From positions 47,240 through 111,239 of the forward strand of contig DATNMW010000250.1 of NCBI GenBank assembly GCA_035602155.1: a stretch of 64,000 nucleotides of DNA, given 5' to 3'. Both the position numbers and the translations under genes were made by a program. The DNA is from Bog-159 sp035602155 (lineage in GTDB: Bacteria; Acidobacteriota; Terriglobia; Bryobacterales; Bryobacteraceae). Of this stretch, positions 57,874 through 64,000 are shown one piece after another (the first letter of the stretch is position 1; each line of letters begins with the position of its first letter). The notes beneath the pieces are model-generated. The model had not been told where the DNA came from. It saw nothing but the letters and a program-made list of their open reading frames with translations, and did no database searches.

Positions 57874-58681
57874 GATTCAAAGCGACATACTCAGACTTCT
57901 TGCTTCGCACCGCGACCCCGAAAGTTACGTTGCGGGAAGTACGCCTCTGAACCGCGACGCACCCCGCTTTTCAGCCGATATCGACGTTTTCCACGACCGC
58001 GAAGAACGGGTTTTGCAAGCGGCTGAACAGGACGCCGCATTTCTGCAGGAGCATGGTTACACCTTGCAATGGCTTCGACGGAGTCCGCTCATTTATACCG
58101 TTTTGGCCGCGCGCGGGGTGGAAACAACGAAGTTGGAATGGGTTGTGGATAGCGATTTCCGCTTTTTTCCGACGATCCGCGACGAAGTGTTCGGCTACGT
58201 TCTGCACCCGGTTGACCTTGCCGCCAACAAAGTAGCCGCGGCCTATGGGCGTCGCGAGCCGCGAGATGTGGTGGACCTTCTGACGATCCACGAGCGGATA
58301 TTGCCGCTTGGCGCCGTGGTGTGGGCGTCGGTGGGCAAAACGTTGGGATTTACCCCGGAAGGGGTCATCAACGAAATCCGGCGCACGGCGCGCTATACCG
58401 AAGCCGACTTTCGGCGTGTCGCCAGCGATCCGCCGATTGATCCCACGGCAACGATGACGCGCTTGAGGGATATTCTCAGTGAAGCTGAAGCATTTGTCGC
58501 CCGCATGCCTACCGGAAAGGCCGGGCTCCTCTTCCTGAAGGACGGTCACGTGGCGCAGCCAGACCCCGAGCGGCTGCAGGAGTATCAAACCCACGCTGGA
58601 CAAAGGCGAGGCCAGTGGCCGACGAGTGCGGAAATCTCCGCTGCCATGGTGGAACGCTATAACAAACCGCCGGTGCCATAG
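57860..58681 (+). CDS. AbiEii/AbiGii-like nucleotidyltransferase
   Basis: GTG 57860 (VPLSKIQSDILRLLASHRD) gives 273 residues. The nucleotidyltransferase core is AGSTPLNRD followed by SADIDVFHD (G-S-x(n)-D-x-D metal site) and the third Asp/Glu in TTKLEWVVDSDFRFF. HPVDLAANKVAAAYGRREPRDVVDLL is the AbiEii helix with Lys and DxxDL. AbiEii proteins are nucleotidyltransferase toxins, some of which modify tRNA ends, in type IV-like TA or phage-abortive systems. The cognate antitoxin here is not AbiEi-like, so the module may be a different pairing. Confidence 0.78.
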   Translation: MPLSKIQSDILRLLASHRDPESYVAGSTPLNRDAPRFSADIDVFHDREERVLQAAEQDAAFLQEHGYTLQWLRRSPLIYTVLAARGVETTKLEWVVDSDFRFFPTIRDEVFGYVLHPVDLAANKVAAAYGRREPRDVVDLLTIHERILPLGAVVWASVGKTLGFTPEGVINEIRRTARYTEADFRRVASDPPIDPTATMTRLRDILSEAEAFVARMPTGKAGLLFLKDGHVAQPDPERLQEYQTHAGQRRGQWPTSAEISAAMVERYNKPPVP

Positions 58682-58728
58682 GCGCTCCAGCATCCGGCAT
58701 GTTCGGTCTGACTTTTACGGCACCCGGA

Positions 58729-61086
58729 TTACGGCACCCGGAAGGGCACATTGCTCGAAAGCGTGCCGCTGGGCGTGACCACCTGGACCGTCCCGGTGGT
58801 CGCGCCGGTTGGAACGGTGGTGGTGATTTCGGAACTGGAGGCCACTTCGAAGACAGCCCCAGTGCCATTAAAGCTGACGCTGGTCGCGCCAGTCAGATTG
58901 GTCCCCAGAATCTTGACGGCCGCTCCCACCTTACCGGAAGTAGGTAGCGTTTCCACAGACGGCCCCAAGCCTACAGATAGGCTGAAGACCGTTCCGTTGT
59001 TGTGGGCCCCGCCCTGGGAGGTCGTCCCGTAGAGGTAGCCGTTCGTGGCCTGGACCAGCCCCGCGTAGGGATTTGCGCCGTCCGTGCATCCACTTTGGGA
59101 GCAGAAGGTATAGACTGTAGTCACCGTTCCGCTCGGGGTGATTTTGAAGACGGTACCATTGGCATTAGCCCCGCCACCCGTGGTTATCCCGTAGAAGTCC
59201 CCATTGGTGGCCTGGACCAGCCCGAAGTCGGGCTCTTCGCCGTCCGCGCATCCACTTTGGGAGCAGAAGCTGTAGAGCGCCGTCATCGTGCCACTTGGGG
59301 TGATTTTGAAGATCGTCCCAAGGTGGTAAGTGCCGCCATTCTGCGCTGTCCCGTAGAGATAGCCGTTGGTGGCCTGGACCAGCCCCGCGTAGGGGAATTC
59401 GCCATCCGTGCACCCGCTTTGGGAGCAAAAGCTGTAGGTCGTCGTCAGCGTGCCGCTCGGCGTGATTTTGAAGACCGTCCCATAGCCGCCGACCCCGCCC
59501 CACGGGGTTGTCCCGTAGAGGTCCCCGTTGGTGGCCTGCACCAGCCCCGCCTCGGGCTGCAAGCCGTCGACGCACCCGCTTTGAGAGCAGAAGCTATAGA
59601 GCGTCGCCAGCGTGCCACTCGGGGTGACATTGAAGATTGTACCACTGTGGTTAGCCCCGCCACCTGTGGTTGTCCCGTAGAGGTCCCCATTGGTGGCCTG
59701 GACCAGCCCCGCAACGGGCAAGCCGCCGTCCGCGCACTCGGGGAGGGAGCAGAAGCTGTATAGCGTCGTCAGCGTACCGCTCGGGGTGATTTTGAAGACC
59801 GTGCCACCGCCGCTCGCCCCGCCATCCTCGGTTGTCCCGTAGAGGTCCCCATTGGTGGCCTGGACCAGCCCCGCCTCGGGCTCTTCGCCGTCGACGCACC
59901 CGCTTTGAGAGCAGAAGCTATAGAGCGTCGTCAGCGTGCCACTCGGGGTGACTTTGAAGACCGTGCCATAGCCGTTGGCCCCGCCAGTCACGGTTGTCCC
60001 GTAGAGATAACCGTTGGTGGCCTGGACCAGCCCCCGGGGGTCAGAGCCGTCGGTGCCGTTGAAGCTGGCCAGCGTGATGAAAGCCGAGTAGTCGAGCGTC
60101 GCTTGCGTCGCCGCGACTTGGCCACTGTAGCCGCATTGCGGCGTGAGGCCCGAGGCGTCGTTAGTGATTGACCAACCCGGATTAGAGATCCGGTCGAAGT
60201 TGTAGTCATACAAAGCTACATCTGAAAAAGTGAGCGCGCCATTCGGGGGGTAATCGCTACATTGCTTAAGATTATAGACCTCCAACGCACCGGCGAAGGC
60301 CCAGTTGAACGTCTGCCCTTCACTGGGGGTATGGCTCATCGTTGCGATGCCCCCCGTAGACACATCCTCAGTGATCACATTCCACGTGGGACAGGACAGC
60401 GTTCCCGCGCTGCAAGCGTCCCGAATAGTGCCTTTGATTTCATCGCCCGAGCCGACACTCACTGGCGAGCTCTCGGTCGTAATGCCGTTTGGGCAGCAGT
60501 TCCAACTGGCAATACCCCATGCTCCGGCAAAATCGGCATTCCACCCCAGCACCGGCTGAAGAATGCTCACAACGTCGTTGATGTCCTCCAAGCCCGGAAA
60601 GAAATACACGGTCTGGCCATCGTTGGAAGTCGGCGCCGGCGGCACAGTCCAGGTTGCAGTAAGCTCACCGTACGAGGTAGTCGTGGTGACGCTCGCATAT
60701 TCGATATAACTATGGCCGATCGTCAGCGGCCCATTCGCGATCTCTCCGCGGGCCGTGTAGTGCGGATAGGCGCAAGCCGGGACGCTCTCGGTAGTTCCAT
60801 CCGCATGCCGGAGGATACGCCCATCCGCCAGCAGAGCCTCTCCTTCCGCTAGATGCCGGACACAGGATGGATGAGAGTAGCCGGACGGGGTGATCACATA
60901 CCCGTCCGGCACTCCCGTTGGGCGGTTCGGTCCTGCCGGTGCCTGAGCGCGCGCTGTAGTGGATGCAAGAAACGGCAGGAAACACAGGGCCGCAACCGTC
61001 ACGAGCACGGTACAAGTTCTCGGTAGTATTGAAGAACCCTCAGCTACCGTACGGATATTCGTTTTCAGTTGGATGCTGTGCAGCAT
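58729..61086 (-). CDS. Secreted GloVer-repeat protein with N-terminal lectin-like and C-terminal IPT/TIG domains (785 aa)
   Basis: ATG 61086 follows GAGG with 6-nt spacing; the first hydrophobic segment (TVLVTVAALCFLPFLAS) is the export signal, preceded by a long basic N-region. Residues about 60-340 are a beta-rich domain (YIEYASVTTTTSYGELTATW, VYFFPGLEDINDV) similar to peptidase-A4/G1-like jelly rolls. Residues 345-700 are six full and one partial 54-residue repeats (GLVQATNG.LYGTT, GTVFKITPSGTLTTLYSF), as in GloVer beta-propeller-like proteins of Acidobacteriota. The end is one IPT/TIG domain (VETLPTSGKVGAAVKILG). It is probably extracellular and carbohydrate- or protein-binding. Role in the lipid locus is unclear. 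Confidence 0.85.
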   Translation of the reverse strand: MLHSIQLKTNIRTVAEGSSILPRTCTVLVTVAALCFLPFLASTTARAQAPAGPNRPTGVPDGYVITPSGYSHPSCVRHLAEGEALLADGRILRHADGTTESVPACAYPHYTARGEIANGPLTIGHSYIEYASVTTTTSYGELTATWTVPPAPTSNDGQTVYFFPGLEDINDVVSILQPVLGWNADFAGAWGIASWNCCPNGITTESSPVSVGSGDEIKGTIRDACSAGTLSCPTWNVITEDVSTGGIATMSHTPSEGQTFNWAFAGALEVYNLKQCSDYPPNGALTFSDVALYDYNFDRISNPGWSITNDASGLTPQCGYSGQVAATQATLDYSAFITLASFNGTDGSDPRGLVQATNGYLYGTTVTGGANGYGTVFKVTPSGTLTTLYSFCSQSGCVDGEEPEAGLVQATNGDLYGTTEDGGASGGGTVFKITPSGTLTTLYSFCSLPECADGGLPVAGLVQATNGDLYGTTTGGGANHSGTIFNVTPSGTLATLYSFCSQSGCVDGLQPEAGLVQATNGDLYGTTPWGGVGGYGTVFKITPSGTLTTTYSFCSQSGCTDGEFPYAGLVQATNGYLYGTAQNGGTYHLGTIFKITPSGTMTALYSFCSQSGCADGEEPDFGLVQATNGDFYGITTGGGANANGTVFKITPSGTVTTVYTFCSQSGCTDGANPYAGLVQATNGYLYGTTSQGGAHNNGTVFSLSVGLGPSVETLPTSGKVGAAVKILGTNLTGATSVSFNGTGAVFEVASSSEITTTVPTGATTGTVQVVTPSGTLSSNVPFRVP

Positions 61087-61424
61087 ATGAGACCTCGCTC
61101 TCGCAAAATTGATTGTACAACCAAGTTGCGCAAAACCGGACCCTTTTTCTAGTTTCCGGCTTATCTGGGCTCTAAGATCCACGTCTCCCCGTATGCTGGG
61201 CTTCTACCTGACGTCTAACGGAGATGAAGTGGACTTTCCCCCTCTACGCCCGCCGCTCACGGATCCTCCTCCCACAAAGCCTCGGAAGAGCGAGACGAGC
61301 GGAAGCGGCGACGACTCCGATTTGGCTGCGGAAAGGACCAAGAGACCGCACCGCTGGATGTGGGTTTTCGCGAAATGCGCCTTGGGCAGACATCCGTCCG
61401 CGCCCGATTCTGAGGGCGAGTCGT
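61087..61424. other. Intergenic stretch, no gene seen
   Basis: Frames crossing it (for example plus-strand 61109-61462) have Pro/Arg-rich shadow composition and no motif. It is the upstream region of the GloVer gene and the space left by the eroded synthase relic. Confidence 0.4.
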
Positions 61425-61535
61425 TCAGTGGGCGCCAGGGAGCAAGCAGGCCGTACCCATAATGGCGATGTCGTTGGATTGCTTGTCGTTCATGTCACGG
61501 TATAATCTTTTGATTTGTCCGCGATGTGGCGGGGC
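61425..61535 (-). pseudogene. Relic of the 5' end of a second KS gene with its promoter
   Basis: From ATG 61493 a 22-codon frame reads MNDKQSNDIAIMGTACLLPG before a stop at 61425-61427. It matches the start of the KS-AT-DH protein (MNNDQSNDIAIIGMACVLPG) at most positions. The non-coding side is conserved too: GGTATAATCTTTT and the G-rich stretch beyond it match 57528-57560. The rest of the gene is gone. Confidence 0.65.
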
Positions 61536-61587
61536 GGGCGCAAATCGGGAGGAGCGAGTCCGTGGCAGAATGAAGAGGGCAAACGTT

Positions 61588-61830
61588 ATGCGGACCACGG
61601 TGGATCTTCCGGACGCCCTCTACCAGAAGAACGAATCCCTGGCAGCCTCGCGGGGGGCGACGGTGGAAGAGTTCATCGTAGAAGTGGTTGCGACGGAAGT
61701 TCAAAGCGACCCCGGCACAGGCACTGACGGCCCACACGGCGGTCGGGAAGTTGAACTGCCCGTAATCCCGTCAAAGCGGCCGGGAACGTTGGACCTTTCG
61801 CATTTCGACTTAGATGACCTACTGGCCTGA
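61588..61830 (+). CDS. Intact VapB-like antitoxin without intact toxin
   Basis: ATG 61588 (MRTTVDLPDALYQKNESLA) is the natural antitoxin start; ATG 61570 is possible. RHH pattern (TTVDLPDALYQK, RGATVEEFIVEVV) is followed by a typical VapB tail (VELPVIPSKRPGTLDLSHFD). The 80-residue protein overlaps the start of the decayed PIN toxin gene. GGTATAATC (61499-61507) could be part of its promoter. Confidence 0.7.
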   Translation: MRTTVDLPDALYQKNESLAASRGATVEEFIVEVVATEVQSDPGTGTDGPHGGREVELPVIPSKRPGTLDLSHFDLDDLLA

Positions 61831-62093
61831 CTTTAATGATGTGCCGTTCCGCAGCTAGAAAGGGCGATCCATCATCGTGCGGCACGCCACTGGTTCAACA
61901 ATCTTCGCGACGAAATGCGGGTGTTCTGCCGTATCTCGCAGATGGGCTCTCTTTACGCCGGCATGGAAGGACGTAAGCTGTCTTGTGCCCGGCGGGAACT
62001 CCTGAAGCCGTCCGCGACGCGCCGACCAGCAAGATGCCTTCCTCGTGTCTGCAATTCCGGGAAAATGCGGTACTGACGGTACTGGTGCAATAG
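61814..62093 (+). pseudogene. Decayed PIN toxin (VapC) gene
   Basis: ATG 61814 overlaps the antitoxin stop, as in intact pairs, and reads MTYWPDFNDVPFRS before a stop. A second frame carries IHHRAARHWFNNLRDEMRVF and CRISQMGSL, which match the VapC middle (HH..A..WF..L....FCR.TQ..FLRL). A third frame has PEAVRDAPTSKMPSS and a stop at 62091-62093. Several indels kill the gene while the antitoxin stays open. Confidence 0.55.
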
Positions 62094-62104
62094 CCCACCG
62101 GCTG

Positions 62105-62113
62105 GGTATAATC
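62105..62113 (+). promoter_or_regulatory. -10 element (GGTATAATC) of the halogenase-like gene
   Basis: TATAAT at 62107-62112 would place the transcription start near 62119, 25 nt before the TTG start. A -35 box is weak (TGGTGC). It is the fourth copy of the 9-mer. Confidence 0.5.
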
Positions 62114-62143
62114 GTTTAACACTCTAAAACCGAAAGGAAATCT

Positions 62144-63811
62144 TTGCTTCAAATGAACGACCAATTCGATGTGGCCATCCTGGGCGCAGGTTTCGAAGGC
62201 GGAATGCTGGGCACCATTTTGGCCTACAAAGGCGCCAAAGTAGTGATCGTAGACGCCGGCACGCACCCCCGTTTCGCCCTTGGCGAATCTACCGTGCGGC
62301 ATACTTTCCGCATGATCAAAATCATGGCGGAGCGCTTTGGAGTCCCCGAGTTCAAGACCGAGTTCAATTCCGGCGAACTCCTCCACAAGCATGTATCCAA
62401 TCGTTTCGGGGTGAAGAAGAATTTCGGTTTCGTCTATCACCGCGCCGGTGAGCACCAGCGGCCGGAAGAAGCCACCCAATTGGTAATTCCGCCGTATCGG
62501 GAAGGCTACGAGGCGCACCTTTTCCGCCAGGATACCGATCAATACTTGACGTATACGGCCATTCACCACGGCGCGACGGTCAAGTACAACACCCGCGTTA
62601 AGAACGTTGAGACGGATGCGCAGGGCGTCACCCTCACGACTGAAAAAGGCGAGACCATCCGCGCCAAGTTCGTCGCCGATGCCTCCGGCGGCGGGCATGT
62701 ACTGGCCCGCCTGTGGAACCTGCGCGACAATCCCCCGCGCGTCCGGCTGCAGACCCGCTGCCTATTCACGCACATGATCGACGTTAAGCCGTATGACGAT
62801 CTGAACCTGCCCAAAGGCGTGCCGAAGGCGCCGCGCCCCTGGTACTCCGGCACCTGCCATCACCTCTTCGACGGCGGCTGGCTGTGGGTGATCCCATTCG
62901 ATAACCGCGAAGGATCCGCCAACAAATGCGTCAGCGTGGGACTGAGCTTCGATATGCGGAAGTTCCCCAAGCCCACCGATATCACGCCGGATGAGGAATG
63001 GCGCCAGTTCCTCGATAAGTTCCCCAGCATCAAAGAGCAGTTCAAGGACGCCAAACTGGTGCGCGACTGGGTATCGTCGGACCGCCTGCAGGGATCCGTC
63101 AAGCAGAGCGTGGGCGATCGCTGGGCCATTATGGCCGGCGGCGCCGGCAGCGGCTTCCTGGACGCGCTGTTCTCCCGCGGCTTGGCCTCTTCGGTGGAAG
63201 TCATCAACGCGCTCGCCGCGCGCCTGCTGCCAGCCCTCAAGGAGAACGATTTCCGGGCTGAGCGCTTCGAATATATCTCCCGTGTTCACGAAGCCAATCT
63301 GCGGAACAACGACCGCCTGGTCTTCGGCGCTTACACTTCGTTCCGGGATTTCGATCTATGGAATGCCTGGTTCCGCGTTTGGGCCCTAGGCGTCGGACTG
63401 GGCGATCTGAAGCTGGCCAGCATCTACCGGCGATACCTGAAGAGCCATGACGACTCCATTTTGCCGGACGCAGAGGAACCCCTGGGCCTTTTCTACAGCC
63501 AGCACAAGGGTTTTGGCGAGCTTCTGGATGCTGCGGTGGCCAAGATGGATGAGGTGGAGGCTGGCACTACCGATCCGAAAGAAGCTTCCAAATACATCTT
63601 CAACCTGATCCGCAACGCCAAGTTCACGCCGGCAGCCAATCACTTGGGAGACCCGGATTGGCACTTCATCAACGCGGGAACGTTCGTTGTCTCGGTGAAG
63701 ACGCTGGCGTGGCTGTTGACCTCGGCGCCACCGGATATCCGCAGCTTGTCCTTGGGTCTGCTTGGAGACGTGGGTGGGAGAAAGCCGCATCCGGCGCCCT
63801 CCGCGGGATAA
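62144..63811 (+). CDS. Flavin-dependent halogenase-like oxidoreductase (555 aa)
   Basis: TTG 62144 is used since AAAGGA sits 5-6 nt before it; ATG 62153 is 14 nt from that site but also possible. The FAD-binding Rossmann motif is ILGAGFEGGMLGTILA near residue 11-26, followed by VIVDAGTHPRFALGESTV, the halogenase/geranylgeranyl-reductase signature. FVADASGGG near 180 and GGWLWVIPF near 243 match the GWxWxIP motif of tryptophan-halogenase-type enzymes, which distinguishes them from monooxygenases. An active-site Lys is not certain by eye, so it could be a non-halogenating relative. No flavin reductase lies nearby. Its place at the end of the synthase locus suggests that it modifies the product, on a carrier or free. 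Confidence 0.82.
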   Translation: MLQMNDQFDVAILGAGFEGGMLGTILAYKGAKVVIVDAGTHPRFALGESTVRHTFRMIKIMAERFGVPEFKTEFNSGELLHKHVSNRFGVKKNFGFVYHRAGEHQRPEEATQLVIPPYREGYEAHLFRQDTDQYLTYTAIHHGATVKYNTRVKNVETDAQGVTLTTEKGETIRAKFVADASGGGHVLARLWNLRDNPPRVRLQTRCLFTHMIDVKPYDDLNLPKGVPKAPRPWYSGTCHHLFDGGWLWVIPFDNREGSANKCVSVGLSFDMRKFPKPTDITPDEEWRQFLDKFPSIKEQFKDAKLVRDWVSSDRLQGSVKQSVGDRWAIMAGGAGSGFLDALFSRGLASSVEVINALAARLLPALKENDFRAERFEYISRVHEANLRNNDRLVFGAYTSFRDFDLWNAWFRVWALGVGLGDLKLASIYRRYLKSHDDSILPDAEEPLGLFYSQHKGFGELLDAAVAKMDEVEAGTTDPKEASKYIFNLIRNAKFTPAANHLGDPDWHFINAGTFVVSVKTLAWLLTSAPPDIRSLSLGLLGDVGGRKPHPAPSAG

Positions 63812-63868
63812 CCGCACCGCAAGTACTACGCCAAAACGATGCTGCGGGACGCCTAAGCGCAATACTCT

Positions 63869-64000
63869 TCACTTAATGATCCTAATGGCTGCGGAGATGT
63901 CCCTGAATGGCGAGCGCTTGTAGCCGCGGCGCAGGGGGAAGCTACTCATCTTCCGCTTGACCCCTCGGGGATTGCGGCGATTGCGGCTGGAAACGGCAGA
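63869..64000 (-). CDS. C-terminal fragment of a transposase-like protein (runs off right edge)
   Basis: A minus-strand frame is open from the right edge to TGA at 63869-63871, giving 43 residues: RNRRNPRGVKRKMSSFPLR, then a basic stretch and DISAAIRIIK. I recall the RNPR.VKRKMS.FP ending from IS4-type transposases. The upstream part lies outside the window, so neither family nor integrity can be confirmed. Confidence 0.5.
   Translation of the reverse strand, partial: SAVSSRNRRNPRGVKRKMSSFPLRRGYKRSPFRDISAAIRIIK

Noticed and set aside
58990..60050. Regular 162-bp repeats considered as a CRISPR-like or non-coding satellite array
   Set aside because: The period is exactly 54 codons, the frame is open throughout and the units are GloVer protein repeats.
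61109..61462. 117-codon plus-strand ORF upstream of the VapB-like gene
   Set aside because: Pro/Arg/Ser-rich shadow composition, overlapping the GloVer 5' region and the synthase relic.
1..64000. Search for tRNA, rRNA, riboswitch and CRISPR arrays
   Set aside because: No cloverleaf-like, rRNA-like or short regularly spaced repeat arrays were recognised by eye; a covariance-model search would be needed to exclude small RNAs.

Overview
The window is about 64 kb of GC-rich bacterial DNA, probably from an Acidobacteriota member near Bryobacter/Solibacter. This is inferred from a secreted protein with 54-residue GloVer-type repeats, an in-frame dispersed repeat (VSEPRPSGSG) that I recall as common in that group, long secreted orphan proteins and many toxin-antitoxin (TA) genes. 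I see no rRNA, tRNA or CRISPR array.

Layout. (1) 1-443: the start of a GNAT-like gene leaving the left edge. (2) 508-1079: decayed genes, including a frameshifted TIR-like relic. (3) 1125-10398, minus strand: a tightly overlapping operon of large secreted proteins. One has phage-tail-fibre-like 86-residue repeats, one a pectate-lyase-type beta-helix, and two share an N-terminal module. A probably frameshifted small membrane protein comes first. (4) 11021-31512: a surface-polysaccharide locus with an AsnB-type amidotransferase, heparinase II/III-like protein, GT4, WecB, NodB-like deacetylase, YfhO-like protein, tandem-GT2 protein, ABC exporter pair, a methyltransferase/GT2/GT2 chimera and a sulfotransferase. 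It is interrupted by a tyrosine recombinase with a dif-like site. (5) 31581-34540: VapBC and BrnTA modules, a 565-bp IS66-like non-autonomous element, a membrane protein and a truncated brnT copy. (6) 34552-43965: a minus-strand operon of PaaK-like ligase, GT4, SDR epimerase and WecA/MraY-like transferase, followed by acyl-CoA ligase, ACP and fatty-acyl-AMP ligase; a sugar nucleotidyltransferase is divergent. (7) 44081-44937: Xre/RES TA. (8) 45124-63811: a lipid/polyketide locus. It holds a PfaA-like synthase (NMO-like, KS, AT, four tandem ACPs, KR) with a following free ACP, a convergent KS-AT-DH-phosphopantetheinyl-transferase protein, the relic of another such gene, and a flavin halogenase-like oxidoreductase. 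RHH/PIN, AbiEii-like and VapB modules and the GloVer protein lie among them. (9) 63869-64000: the end of a transposase-like gene.

How the genes may work together. Regions 4 and 6 look like one capacity for making, decorating and exporting a surface glycan: polyprenyl-phosphate priming, nucleotide-sugar supply, glycosyl transfer, sulfation, amidation and ABC export. The FAAL/ACP/acyl-CoA ligase set can activate fatty acids and could prime the PfaA-like synthase. The four-ACP synthase has KR but no visible DH or PPTase, while the convergent protein has DH and PPTase but no ACP, so the two look complementary. With the halogenase-like enzyme they form the best candidate here for an undescribed system, a modified PUFA-synthase-like lipid pathway. 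TA modules sit at nearly every junction between blocks, and several appear to be transcribed leaderless.
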